A model generated the notes under the pieces. It did not search any database and had not been told where the DNA came from. It saw nothing but the letters and a program-made list of their open reading frames with translations. A stretch of 64,000 nucleotides of DNA from Antedon bifida. Its lineage: Eukaryota; Echinodermata; Crinoidea; Comatulida; Antedonidae. The stretch covers positions 30,125,401-30,189,400 of the forward strand of contig OY727097.1 of the NCBI GenBank assembly GCA_963402885.1, read 5' to 3'. Both the position numbers and the translations under genes were made by a program. Numbering within the stretch: position 1 is the first letter of the stretch; each line of letters begins with the position of its first letter. Below, piece after piece: positions 47,396 through 63,765 of this stretch.

Positions 47396-47984
47396 CTCAG
47401 GTACAGGCATGAATTTTAAATATAATATTTGGTTAATTGTACATAAATCAAATATTTGTAACAGAAATCAAGATGAAAAAACATGAATTTCCCTTAATAT
47501 GGTCAAATACAAAATTTGGCAAAATTCTTCCATAAAAACCAGGAAGACTTTTTTTCAGTAGTTAGGTAGTTAACCTAATGTATTAACATGTCTGGTGACT
47601 CCCCCTAGAAGGTGAAAAAAGATGGTGGATATACGGTGGATAATTTTTGCTATAGCATGAAAATAAAAATCTGAAGTTGAATAAAAATACCAGAAATGTA
47701 ATATTCAAGTTATATTACCTATATTTAGTCATCTGATAACATTTTTTACCACACCGTTTATTTTTCATAGCTTTTTAAAATGCCTCTCTATTTACAAAAT
47801 TTGTGTACAAAAGAATAGCGATTTTACTGTGTAATTTGAACTGATAAGAAAGTGCTTATTTTCAACAAGCTCGTGTAACACAAATAAAATCCCAAATATT
47901 ATGAAACATAGGGGAAACTATAGATCGATAATTATTGGAATGTATGATCAATAGAAATTTATTGCCCGCACCTGGCCTTTAAGA

Positions 47985-48020
47985 AATATTTTTTCAGGGG
48001 GACAATACATCTTTAGACAT
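47985..48020 (+). mobile_element. Repeat family B, isolated terminus
   Basis: TTTTTTCAGGGGGACAATAC followed by ATCTTTAGACATTAA: the GGGGGACAATACATCTTTA end of the family without the rest. It sits about 600 bp from the opposite-strand copy at 47180-47395, facing it. Confidence 0.45.
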
Positions 48021-48029
48021 TAATGTAAA

Positions 48030-48485
48030 ATCACAAGCAATGTTTGTACTCAAATACGTTTCAAAACAAAGAATGTAATCTATTGTTAGCGCTAAAAAAA
48101 AAAATCAAATCCACAAGGACTACTAAATGTGAGATGGTAATTTTGATACTACTTTAAAATTGTTAGCAACCAATTGAATGAAACGTTTATGGATAAATTT
48201 AAGTTACAGAAACTTGGAATTAGTTTCTTTATCTTCTTTGTGATCTTTAGCTTAATTTTAATTACTGTATTTTGTCAACAATAAATTTGATTTATTACAT
48301 CCGGTGAAAGATTGACCGATAAATTTATACATTTATGAATCAATATGAAGAAACTACAGTGGATTCAGACCCTGTGACATCAGTTATATAATATTCATTT
48401 ATAGTTTTATTATTGTTTGTATAAGTTTATTGGATCCGGTAGTTAAACACACCATTCACGATACGGCTTACTATACTGTACAATT
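48030..48485. other. Non-coding interval
   Basis: Nothing recognised. Confidence 0.4.
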
Positions 48486-48492
48486 AAATTTA

Positions 48493-48600
48493 AGAGCTGT
48501 AGGCAGTTGAATGTGCCTGCCTTCCAACCCCAAGGTCTTAAGTTCAATCCTGACCAAGTGTGATTCCTTAGCCTCAATTGAGACTGAGTTTATAAGCACA
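48493..48600 (+). repeat. tRNA-derived SINE fragment
   Basis: GAGCTGTAGGCAGTTGAATG / TGCCTGCCTTCCAACCCCAA / GGTCTTAAGTTCAATCCTGA: an A-box-like start and a B box (AGTTCAATCCTGACC, 48541-48555) at tRNA-like spacing. The following ATTGAGACTGAGTTTATAAG looks like SINE body. The acceptor stem is absent, so it is not a functional tRNA. Confidence 0.6.
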
Positions 48601-48748
48601 ATCAATTATAAGAGAATAAGTCGCCATAGCAGATTATGCAGTCCACTCCAATCATAAATTGGATAAAATAAAATCACTGACAGAGAATCAGGTAATAAGT
48701 TATATCCACCATGTAGCGTACGAAATATAATATATAATATTACTATTA

Positions 48749-48774
48749 GGGAAGAGTAAAATGTCACTCTTCCC
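48749..48774. repeat. Small hairpin
   Basis: GGGAAGAGT, 8-nt loop, ACTCTTCCC. A related GGGAAGAGTGAATATTCCC occurs at about 51838. Confidence 0.6.
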
Positions 48775-48779
48775 TGTAC

Positions 48780-49945
48780 CGTGTAAAACTAATAATCATA
48801 GTAAATACATAAAATAGCACACATACAGTAAACTGTACGAAAATTGTAAACAGACAACTACCACATTGGGGACAGACAGACAAACTAGAAACATGAGGAA
48901 TGAACTATCTTCAGATTCTGCAACTCATGGAACAGAAATTACAAGTTAGTGAAAACATTTTACTCTGGTTTCAATCAATGAACTGCAGTACATATCAATA
49001 TGCTAGTTGATTTTCTATGCCGAAACATACAATAATGAAATAACACATGGAATACAAATTATTTTGTTTGTTTACTGGTTGTAAGCAAGTTGATTTGTTA
49101 ACATGGTTTACACTAGTGGTTGCGGCAGCTGTTCTAAGGGCTCCACGATGTCATCGCTTCCAAATTGACGGTACCCAACAGGCAGATTTTTGAAATTATC
49201 ACATGTGTAGTGTTTTTTATTTCATTACTCTGGTCCTAATCACAGCTGTGTTCCCATAATGGAGGGAAATACACACAAGAAAATATTCTAACTCGTTGTT
49301 TAATTGTTTAATTTTGTCTTACCAGAGACCAGATGCTTTTTTTTTTGTGGTTAGCACGTTTTGTGTGTTTATTAAAGAGTACAAAATCTTTTGCTCTTAA
49401 TCGTACATTAACTGAATAAATTATTTTTTTTGTATCTTCCAAAATGTTCTTTATACAATTCTTAATTTATTCCAATAAGATTTGTCTAGTTGCATTAGAT
49501 GCATTATGCACAATACTTACTTAGTGTCTTCATAATTTATTGCAATGAAAATTCTTTTTGACACGGAGTTGTCACAGCCAACAGATGCTGTTCAACAACA
49601 AAACAATTTCAAGGTTTGGAATAATCTTTCCAGCCGATTTATATAAATTAAACTTAGAAATTTAAACGATAATTAGAGAGTACTGTATGTTGGCAAAAGT
49701 TCTCTAAAAAAATATAATCTACAGTGGGTCATTTTATATGGTTGGAAATCTGAATGTTAAAACTAGATATTTTACAGTGCATCAGTGTAACATTACATCT
49801 AGAGGGCTCACTAAACATAAAGACATGTTATTATGTTTGTTCTTATAGCCTAAAGAGGGCAGTAGACAACATTAAACCATACTAAAGCAAGTTTTTTTGT
49901 GTAATATTGTAAGTAAATTCTGTATCTTGAACTATTAGAGTTTTC
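48780..49945. other. Non-coding interval
   Basis: Nothing recognised. Confidence 0.4.
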
Positions 49946-49957
49946 CTTAACTTCATG

Positions 49958-50058
49958 AGGACAGGGAAGGGATTGACAAAGGGGGAGAAAAAGGTGTGAG
50001 AAACAGAGTGAGGAAAAGAGGGTGGGGAAGGGGTAGGAAAAGGGGAGGAGGCTTGTGA
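49958..50058 (+). repeat. Purine-rich tract (~100 bp)
   Basis: A nearly pure A/G strand (GGACAGGGAAGGGATTGACA, GGGGGAGAAAAAGGTGTGAG, GGAAAAGAGGGTGGGGAAGG). The minus-strand Ser/Pro-rich frame across it is a compositional artefact. Confidence 0.7.
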
Positions 50059-50468
50059 AGTACTCAAACTGCTACATGGTCATATCACAATTTTTCAAAT
50101 ACAAATTTACAGGTTTTATGATTGATTTTAGAAATCTGAAGTTTACAAAAAAATAGTTAAATACCAAAAAAGAAATGACATTCAAGAGGTATTCACATCA
50201 AGATGCTTGTACTTGTAATTTATTCTTGGTTACTGTATGATAATTCAGCTTAATCATCAGTGTTCATACACACTGTATTTGTACATTCTAAAAACTTAAT
50301 CAATTACTGTATCGCCTATTTCAATTCATGTTATGAAAAATGCATTCTAAATACAAGACTTTCCCAACAATCAGGTACTTTGGGCCAGCCCAAAGGTGTT
50401 CTGATTCTACCACAGTTGTAGAAAGGCAACCAGTATCAAAAATCAAGAAGTCAGAGACATGGAGACAC

Positions 50469-50593
50469 AAGGCATATTTGACTGGCCTGCACATAATCAG
50501 CAGATCTAGCTCCTTAAACTTCTCGCTGTTCATATGCTAACAGCGGGAGAAGATCACTGAGGTGTCTGCGAGTGACCAGTCAAATACGCCTAT
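50469..50593. repeat. Nested inverted repeats (foldback-like)
   Basis: The outer pair is AGGCATATTTGACTGG and CCAGTCAAATACGCCT. The inner pair is CTTCTCGCTGTT and AACAGCGGGAGAAG, with an 8-nt loop. The whole ~125-bp unit can form a two-tier hairpin. Confidence 0.65.
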
Positions 50594-50599
50594 AGGCTA

Positions 50600-51320
50600 C
50601 TTCACAATGGTCAGAACAAAATGATACATGCAATATTGTATGAAATGAATTATTATATTATTTTAAACTGAATACAATTTTTTATTGTAATAACGTCGTA
50701 GAATTTGTATATAATAAAATTCTATCAATTTAGCACTGAATCTGCACAAAGTGTGCATGCCAAGAATGTGTATTATTGCAAGGAGATATATAATGTTATT
50801 TATATTATAAACACTTTTAAAACATTTTATGATTGATCTTATCTTTAGATAAGAAAATTTCCCTTTTTATGAAATAAATTTAAAGCAACATTTTTTTTAA
50901 ATAATTAATTTCTTTGATAATAAATTAGGCAAAAAACTACTGTAATTTATACAAAAAAAAACACATTAAAATCATTTTTAAAAAAACACTAAAATGCAAA
51001 CTCTGCAACTCTAATACTTAAATGCAAAACTAAAATACAAATTATAAAACTCAATAAATCCTAAATAAATGTTTTCTTTATTTTTGTTGGTGTACTGTAC
51101 ACAGTACTGTAGTAAGGAACGTTTGAATTGTGGTGACCTACTGTACTGTTGTGTTATTGTGCCTACAGTACTTACTGTACAAGGACTTAGTTTAACGCCA
51201 TGTTATACAGTATATGCGTACATACAGTATGCATGTGCGTACAGAAACGTTCTTACAATAGGTTTTGGCGGATTCTAGGTTCACACAATATGTGTACAGG
51301 TCATTAAATTAAAAGTTCCT
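50600..51320. other. Non-coding interval
   Basis: Contains many TACAGTACTGTA-like words (51095-51235). No gene recognised. Confidence 0.4.
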
Positions 51321-51322
51321 TT

Positions 51323-51403
51323 CCGTACCTGTATACCGTACCTGAGGCTGTATAGCGTACCTGTATAGCGTACCTGTATAGCGTACCTGTATAGCGTACC
51401 TGT
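51323..51403 (+). repeat. 13-bp minisatellite (TATAGCGTACCTG)n
   Basis: About five to six copies, the last four near-identical, the first two variant (TATACCGTACCTG, AGGCTG). Confidence 0.92.
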
Positions 51404-51409
51404 ACTGTA

Positions 51410-52395
51410 TATTGTAATACTGGGCAGAGGATTGCTTGCAGTAGTAATACCAGATATTTAAAGGTGTATATTTTCAAATATAACATTTTAAAGATTAAAA
51501 TAGATATGTAATATAACTTGAAAAAGCAAGCACACAATATACTGTAATTGTAATTTTGAAAATTATTTTATACTTTTCCTGAAATAAATCCTTTGTTGTC
51601 CATGCTGAAACTGGACATTATTACTAGGGAGTTTGTGTAACTTCAAGAGAAATTGACGAGAACTATCAAACACCAGCTGAAACTTTGCACCCCTGGTTCT
51701 TCAATGCATGTACGACATGCCCCAATAAACACAAACTAATTTATTGCTGTACTTTATATTATTCCTTCTGAAACAAACCATGAACAGTTTCTGCCAGTGT
51801 TGCGTACAGAATGCCAATGTACCTTATTGGTATATCAGGGAAGAGTGAATATTCCCTGGTTATACAATCTTAAAATGGTGTAGCAAAAATTGTAGAAAAA
51901 AACTATGTTTCTTACTCACACTTTAGATCGATCGACTATCAATTACAGTATTGCTAATCACATTTTTTAATAAGTAATAATTTCCTGAAAACATGTCTAC
52001 ATAGTACATGCTCTACAGCCTGTGAACAAGGTTTAAGTCCCCCACCCCTTTCCACCCACCAGCGATTCTTCCGAGTAAATCATGAATAAAAACCACAAAA
52101 AGTCTGTGGCCTAGCTAATAAATTTACATACGATATCTCTTAATATATACAAAGCCTTGAACAAATTTGTCTCATCATTTCAATAATATATATCTTTGGC
52201 AAGTATTGTGAGGAGATTATTTTACTGGAATCACTCCAAGAATTGAGATATGTAATCTCAAATCAAGTATCAATGTGATATTGGCATCTTACATCTCTTG
52301 ATCATTATGCTATATCAGTCAATTGAGCCTCATAAGACAAAATTACTGTCACCTTTTTATTGAATATTAAATTATCTGAATGTTAAGACCATCCA
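51410..52395. other. Non-coding interval
   Basis: Nothing recognised. TTTTTATTGAATATT (about 52355) would be an AATAAA signal on the minus strand, about 1 kb beyond the CHIC stop. Confidence 0.4.
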
Positions 52396-52400
52396 GAGTT

Positions 52401-52668
52401 TTTAGGATGTCCGTTTAGGTGTCAACATCTCCACGGTCCCCTAGGATGTCCCTTTCGGTGTCAACTTCTCCAAGGCCCCTGGGATGTCCCTTTCGGTGTC
52501 AACTTCTCCAAGGCCCCTGGGATGTCCCTTTCGGTGTCAACATCTCCAAGGCCCTTAGGATGTCCCTTTCGGTGTCAACATCTCCACGGCCCCTAGGATG
52601 TTCCTTTCGGTGTCAACACCTCCATGGTCCCCTAGGATGTTCCGTTCGGTGTCAAAACTTCCATAGTT
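52401..52668 (+). repeat. 38-bp minisatellite, ~7 copies
   Basis: Unit GTCCCTTTCGGTGTCAACAT plus CTCCAAGGCCCCTAGGAT. Unit starts are near 52409, 52448, 52486, 52524, 52562, 52600 and 52639, so the period is 38-39 bp. It lies about 0.7 kb 3' of the CHIC stop codon. Since 38 is not divisible by three, the long plus-strand frame across it reads the unit in three rotating frames and is not a credible protein. Confidence 0.95.
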
Positions 52669-52937
52669 GTTTCCGGTATTAAAAATATTTCACGACACCA
52701 ATTTGGATAACTCCAATATGTACAACCACGATTGCTGTACTGTAATGGTTTTAAGAATAACACACTCAACTGGAAGAACTGCTCGTTATTTTACCCGCAA
52801 TAAAAGCATGTTACTTGGTATCAATCAATTTAAACCTCTTCTGACATATCCTACTGTATGTCAGGAAGAAGTCATACAGTATAAAATGCCTTTGGCTACT
52901 GTATCCTTGTTAAATGGCCAATTTTAATGCGCCATTT

Positions 52938-52943
52938 TTTATT
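52938..52943 (-). promoter_or_regulatory. Candidate CHIC polyadenylation signal (AATAAA)
   Basis: AATAAA on the minus strand, about 410 bases beyond the CHIC stop codon at 53351. Other A/T-rich hexamers lie nearby, so the true site is uncertain. Confidence 0.35.
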
Positions 52944-53350
52944 CTGATCTTGACGAGATCACATGGCAAGCAACATATCAATGTATAAAAACTCTTCTTT
53001 CATTCTGAATCAGTTTTAAAACAATTTCATCTTTACCCGACATCGAATGGAATTATAGCATATTTCGTAACGTTCAATCGACAATTAATTCACGTAGTAT
53101 TTTCCCAAGACATCTTTGACAAAAACAAACGATGTCTCATCCAATTGTTAAGTTTCTTTATAATTTCTTTATAAAAGAAACATATAAAAAGTTGAGTATT
53201 AAGAAAGGAATATGATAGACCTATCTTTGAGAGATGAAGACGATACCAGCAGCAGGATCTAGGCATGATTTGTACGCCATGTTAGACCAGCTAGCAGTGT
53301 GGCTTGTTTGGTACTTGCTCACCCAACCCCTTGCATGTATACTGCCCTCT

Positions 53351-59689
<6,339 letters not shown>

Positions 59690-59694
59690 GATGA

Positions 59695-59780
59695 TTGCAT
59701 TTTTCTCGCGGAACGCGTCGTGTCGTCGATCGTGGTGGTCGTCGTATGTGTGGTGGTGTGATAAACACATAGAGGGCGAA
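59695..59780 (-). promoter_or_regulatory. CpG-rich CHIC 5' UTR / proximal promoter region
   Basis: About 80 bases with many CpG (CTCGCGGAACGCGTCGTGTC, GTCGATCGTGGTGGTCGTCG) in an otherwise AT-rich window, directly upstream of the CHIC start. No TATA box at a fixed distance is evident. The element type is inferred. Confidence 0.4.
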
Positions 59781-59815
59781 CTCGAGAACTAAAATAAAGT
59801 TTATTTATTATATAA

Positions 59816-59960
59816 AGCTCTGTCTACACTATCCTTATCAAACTTTATATGACAAAAAATGTGATGTGCCCATATATGGACATGATGATGACATATCACT
59901 ACAATATTTGGGCATTTCAAACTTTTTTTGTCAAACTAGTTTGATAATGTAGACCGAGCT
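59816..59960. mobile_element. MITE family A copy 13, 127 bp upstream of CHIC ATG
   Basis: AGCTCTGTCTACACTATCCT (with TTATCA inserted) to TTTGATAATGTAGACCGAGC plus T. Flanks TAA and TTA. It lies between the CpG-rich stretch and the POMP 3' region, so it may contribute promoter sequence. Confidence 0.87.
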
Positions 59961-60049
59961 TTAAAGTACAGAGTACTATAATGTGTATAGCAAAATAAGT
60001 TTAAATGGACATTTTGAATTGTGTTATAATTCTGTTAATGTTTACATTT

Positions 60050-60116
60050 TTTATACATACAAGAATCACTTTGTGAGAGAAGAATCATGTCAGAAGTCAG
60101 GGAATGTAGCACTTCA
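60050..60116 (+). repeat. ~65-bp segment duplicated at 61246-61320
   Basis: AAGAATCACTTTGTGAGAGA, AGAATCATGTCAGAAGTCAG, GGAATGTAGCACTT. The other copy has GTGGGGGAAGGATCATGTCA plus a short TAATTGTCA-containing insertion. Confidence 0.8.
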
Positions 60117-60119
60117 CAT

Positions 60120-60581
60120 AAAAATCATCAGCCAATTCGATGCAGGAAAAAAAAGAATGCAAGAATAAAGTTCTAAGTCAAAAACAAATTTTCACAGTGA
60201 TGATTTTCTGATCTTGAGTGCATATGCTGGCATATCATATGATACAGTATGTATAAAATGATATGTATTACAATGTTAAAAGCAGCTAAAAAAACAATAT
60301 TTTAAACATTTTGACCATTATTTCAATGATTTATTTCTTCAAAATAGTAACATAATACAAATTAAATTACACTTTCAGGTTTTGAGAAAACATTCTTTAC
60401 CAAACCTACTAGGACTAGAGTCACTTTACTAGTGCTAGCAGGTAGGAACTTTATGTATTCATTCATACCTTCTTATTGTAATTTATAATAGTAAATTTTA
60501 AAAGGATCTCCAATTGATGCAAAGCATTCATCGGAGAATACAATACACTTAAGAAAATAGGGAATCAATAACTGGACTAAA
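60120..60581. other. Intergenic interval between POMP and CHIC
   Basis: Nothing recognised apart from a minus-strand AATAAA near 60330, a possible alternative POMP polyadenylation signal. Confidence 0.45.
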
Positions 60582-61029
60582 GGGGATTTCACATCGCGCC
60601 TGGATTCGGTCCGGTGCCCTGAGAAAAATATTGCGGAAAATGGTTTCAGTGCAGTGGTAAAGCATAGGATAGTACTTGATTTGGGCTCCAGATTCGTAGC
60701 AATGGATCAAGAAGCCATTTGTTTTCTGAGATTGATTCATACTTCATTTTTTTCATTTCATTTTTTATCAAATTTAATCACCCTTTTTAATTATGATTTA
60801 TTACAAAAATCACATAATTTATAATGTATTAATTTTATTTTAAATGAAAGAAAAAGATTTTGAATGTATTGAATCATATGATTTTTTTCTTTCGTCCAAT
60901 CAGCAATGAGCATGTATGACCTCACTTGACCGGATAACCAAATTCGTGCTCAATGTGAAAGCATGCGCAACGCGCATGATACATTTCTCAGGGCGCCGGA
61001 CCGAATCCAGGCGCAATGTGAAAGTAGCC
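60582..61029. mobile_element. 448-bp terminal-inverted-repeat element in the POMP 3' UTR
   Basis: The left terminus (60582-60626) has TTTCACATCGCGCCTGGATT, CGGTCCGGTGCCCTGAGAAA. The right terminus (60984-61029) is its inverse, TTTCTCAGGGCGCCGGACCG, AATCCAGGCGCAATGTGAAA. The 40-plus-bp arms differ at only a few positions. The middle is AT-rich and non-coding, and the short minus-strand frame running through it is not a gene. A clean target-site duplication is not obvious. The element begins 21 bases beyond the POMP stop codon. Confidence 0.85.
60797..60802 (-). promoter_or_regulatory. Candidate POMP polyadenylation signal inside the TIR element
   Basis: AATAAA on the minus strand (TTTATT on plus), about 250 bases after the POMP stop and within the inserted element. 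If used, the transposon would supply the 3' end of the mRNA. Confidence 0.3.
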
Positions 61030-61050
61030 ATAGAGTTGGGAAAGAGGAGC

Positions 61051-61118
61051 TCATATGAGTCCAAGTTGTCTCTCCATCATAGCTTGTGGGTGACCCATTA
61101 CTTCAGCATCTTCAGGTG
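61051..61118 (-). CDS. POMP: POMP last exon
   Basis: 68 bases. The first two complete an Ala codon, then PEDAEVMGHPQAMMERQLGLI and TGA at 61051-61053. Acceptor TTTTTTGCAG. Confidence 0.92.
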
Positions 61119-62049
61119 CTGCAAAAAATAAACCAAAATATTTCAGTATATTACAATATTGATCGAATCATAAAAATATAAAAATTCACTGTTTAATTGA
61201 ATATCTTCTGCATTCCCTTTATTTGTCCCCTTAATATTACTATTTTCCATACATATAAGAATCACTTTGTGGGGGAAGGATCATGTCAGAAGTCATAATT
61301 GTCAGGGAATGTAGCACTTTATTATTACTTTTAGATATACGTACCATTATACACATCTTTGACATCAATATCTAAGTCTTCACCAGTCAGTGTTTCCAGC
61401 CCAATGTTGGTACTGGCAATACATGGGCCTTTTGGTATCTAATTGTGTATAAAGAAATTTTCAATTTTATTATTTTTTTTCCATTATTACATTAGAATTA
61501 ATAGTATTAAGGATAACCTTTGCTGAGAAAAAAAATAAGGGGAAATTTGTGTATGTTTAAAACGCTATGGCCAACCTATTTTTAGGGCGACACCATTTAG
61601 GGGGACACCCCTATTCCAGGGACACCCCTATCAAGGAAAGATTTGTTGGGTCTTGAAGGTGTTACCTTAAGTACTGTACTTAATATTTGTGTTATCTAAT
61701 GTAGTTGTGTTTTACCTGTTTTAGCATATGTTTCTCCATTCTCAGTTTCAGAGGTGCGTGCAATCCCTGCGTGTTACGCAACATTCGCATCGTTAGTTCA
61801 TCCTTATTTCCATCATACTGAAAAATATAGATTCAAATGTTTATACATAGATACTATTAGTTAGGCAACTAGATGACAGCAAAGTGATGCAAACAAGGCA
61901 AGAACTTATATAGATCTGTTGTTTGATTGTGTAGGAGTTGACCTCTAGTATTTTACTAATTATCTCTTTGGTGTCTCATCTTACTTACATGCTTTTCTGA
62001 ATATTCCAATGGATGAACAGGAGTTAATTTACTCTTTGCATCTGATGGT
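61051..62049 (-). CDS. POMP: Proteasome maturation protein, last four coding exons (5' part outside or not found)
   Basis: POMP (Ump1 family) is a chaperone for assembly of 20S proteasome half-barrels. It is enclosed and degraded as the first substrate of the new proteasome (established). Exons on the minus strand: 62049-61989, 61817-61716, 61438-61345 and 61118-61051. They join in frame to about 107 residues: PSDAKSKLTPVHPLEYSEKH, then DELTMRMLRNTQGLHAPLKL with RME, then IGLETLTGEDLDIDVKDV, then EVMGHPQAMMERQLGLI and TGA. The signature LRN-x-QGL-x-APLK and the tail E-V-MG-x-P-x-x-M-x-x-x-LG-L are family hallmarks. Human POMP has 141 residues, so about 35 N-terminal residues are missing. The 62049 exon enters in phase 2, and I found no matching exon before 64000. 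Splice sites are all GT-AG. CHIC lies 1.36 kb downstream on the same strand. Confidence 0.93.
61246..61320 (+). repeat. Second copy of the 60050 segment, in the last POMP intron
   Basis: TAAGAATCACTTTGTGGGGG, AAGGATCATGTCAGAAGTCA, GTCAGGGAATGTAGCACTTT. Same orientation as 60050-60116. The copies lie on either side of the POMP terminal exon and its TIR element. Confidence 0.8.
61345..61438 (-). CDS. POMP: POMP internal exon (IPKGPCIASTN ... DVYN)
   Basis: 94 bases, 31 codons plus 1. Acceptor AATTAG, donor ATG|GTACGT. Corresponds to the human region after the APLK motif that reaches the D-x-L-N-D segment. Confidence 0.92.
61716..61817 (-). CDS. POMP: POMP internal exon (LRNTQGLHAPLKL signature)
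   Basis: 102 bases, 34 codons in phase 0. Acceptor ATTTTTCAG, donor CAG|GTAAAA. The most conserved part of the family. Confidence 0.95.
61989..62049 (-). CDS. POMP: POMP internal exon (LTPVHPLEYSEKH)
   Basis: 61 bases, entering in phase 2 and leaving in phase 0. Acceptor TTTATTTCTCAG, donor CAT|GTAAGT. The HPLE motif matches the human HPLELSEKN region. Confidence 0.9.
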
Positions 62050-62760
62050 CTGAGAAATAAAAAATAAAAAACAAACAATGAAAACTTTTTACAATAAATA
62101 CAACAACCCCCCTCTATAGTTTTCACCCACAAAAATAGTGCAAACTGTTGAAATAGCCCCCTCTATAGGAAAAAACTGTAGAACAATGACAATGTAGTTT
62201 TTCTGAAATTATATTATTGTTATTAATAGGAAGAGCATTATTATCTCCCACTTCCAGGGTGGTTTACTGGTCACTCACTATGCACCTGTAACATCTATAC
62301 AATCATCCCTCATCTAAGATCAGATGTTTTTTTTTCAGGGAACTGTAAAACTTCACTATTCCGTTCTGTTTTTTTTGTGTGTAAATAATGCCATTTTGAG
62401 CTTTTTGGAAAAAATAGCTAATACAGTACATTAGCAAATAGTAATTCTCCTCATGAATTGAATATATATTAATTAAAAACATTGAAATCTTGGAAATGAA
62501 ACACATTTTTTATTTTGCCTTATATGGCATTTTGTACTACAGGTACTACTGTAAAATAAGTACATTATATGCTTTTCAGCTAAAACCTCTACTACTTCTT
62601 TGTTCACTCATTCATAATTTCTTTTAATCCAATTAGCAAATTTATTAATTAGTAATTAATTTTTTAAGAACAAAACTTCCATAAAGGAAATTACATTGTT
62701 TGCCTAATTTGCACAAACATTGTTTTTGTTTTATTGTTGTTTGTCAATCAATCATTCAAT
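62050..62760. other. POMP intron, no upstream exon recognised
   Basis: AT-rich. The inverse complement was checked for a POMP N-terminal exon ending in phase 2 and none was recognised. Confidence 0.5.
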
Positions 62761-62766
62761 CAGTTA

Positions 62767-62892
62767 AGCTCTGTCTACACTATCAAACTAGTTTGACAAA
62801 AAGAGTGTGATTTGCCCAAATATGGTAGTGATATGCCCAAATATAGTAATGGTCATCATGTCACATAAAGTTTTGATAGTGTAGACAGAGCT
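62767..62892. mobile_element. MITE family A copy 14, full length, upstream of the POMP exons
   Basis: AGCTCTGTCTACACTATCAA to TTTGATAGTGTAGACAGAGC plus T, flanked by TTA on both sides (62764-62766 and 62893-62895). It carries a deletion in its right half (AGTAATGGTCATCATGTCAC). Confidence 0.9.
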
Positions 62893-62899
62893 TTACACA

Positions 62900-63320
62900 T
62901 CTTGGAAAGACTGAAATCACTTGATGCATCAATAAAATTACAGTACAACCTAATATATCACTATCCATAATGTACATGATTACCTTATTGAGTAACAACA
63001 TTTTTAGACATCTATCATAAGTGACAAAACATTAGTACTATGTGACAAATTAATGTCCCATCTTTGAACATTTTCAAGGGTCAATCACTGTATACGATAA
63101 TAAATGTTACTTGTAACATAGATTGATATGGATAGCATGGTTTACACAGCACAATTGGAAATACAACTTTGGTTAATTAATATTAAGTTGCTGTCAAATT
63201 ATAATAGAGTAATATACCAAAATGCATGAGGACGGCCATGTATTTCTATTTAAGGATAATTAGTGTTTCCTGCAGTGGTTGCATTAATCATAAAGTAATT
63301 GTAACGATCTTATTCAAATA
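62900..63320. other. Non-coding interval
   Basis: Nothing recognised. Confidence 0.4.
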
Positions 63321-63329
63321 AATAATGAA

Positions 63330-63708
63330 TTACAAATGTCTATCTGCAAATTTTTCTTCCAATTCTTTAATTGCCAGATTCTACATTACTACTAGACTTG
63401 TGTTTATAAGGAATACGGTTAATTCATCCTAATATAATTTGTATAATGCTCTACCAAGTTATGGAATAATTTAACACATAATGTAAATAAAAATCTAGAA
63501 ATTACTAAAATTCTGTATACATTGGACAAAGAGTAAACGACAGTTTTATCAAACACAGTATACAACTTATTAATTACTATAAATATAAAGGTATTTATCG
63601 TTACTGTCTGACTGTACATAATTAATGCATTATTGGTCTTATTTTACATTTATACATCTTATTGTTCTTATATTTGAATAAATGAACTGAATTGAATTGA
63701 TAACATTC
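63330..63708 (+). pseudogene. Possible decayed LINE 3' end
   Basis: On the plus strand a broken frame, with RLVFIRNTVNSS, a stop, then YNLYNALPSYG, resembles the C-terminal tail of CR1-like ORF2. It is followed by a 3' UTR and a short-tandem tail, TGAACTGAATTGAATTGA, ending at about 63703. Stops and probable frameshifts make it non-functional. Resemblance is weak. Confidence 0.35.
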
Positions 63709-63751
63709 ATTTCATTCAGATTATTAAAGCAAAAAAATAAATTAAAAGCAT

Positions 63752-63765
63752 ATATATATATATAA
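63752..63765. repeat. Short (AT)n tract
   Basis: ATATATATATATATA, about seven dinucleotides. Confidence 0.8.

Noticed and set aside
29950-48600. Functional tRNA genes at 29.95 and 48.5 kb
   Set aside because: A- and B-box-like words are present but no acceptor or anticodon stems can be paired. SINE fragments are the better explanation.
52419-52682. Plus-strand 87-codon frame rich in Ser/Pro/Cys
   Set aside because: Lies wholly in the 38-bp minisatellite, read in rotating frames.
59690-59770. N-terminal extension of CHIC from the upstream ATG at 59770 (His-rich)
   Set aside because: CHIC proteins start at MA(E/D)FD. The extension has no family counterpart and lies in the CpG-rich 5' UTR.
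60549-61131. Short frames on both strands across the TIR element and POMP last exon
   Set aside because: They read through inverted repeats or antisense to POMP and have no family resemblance.
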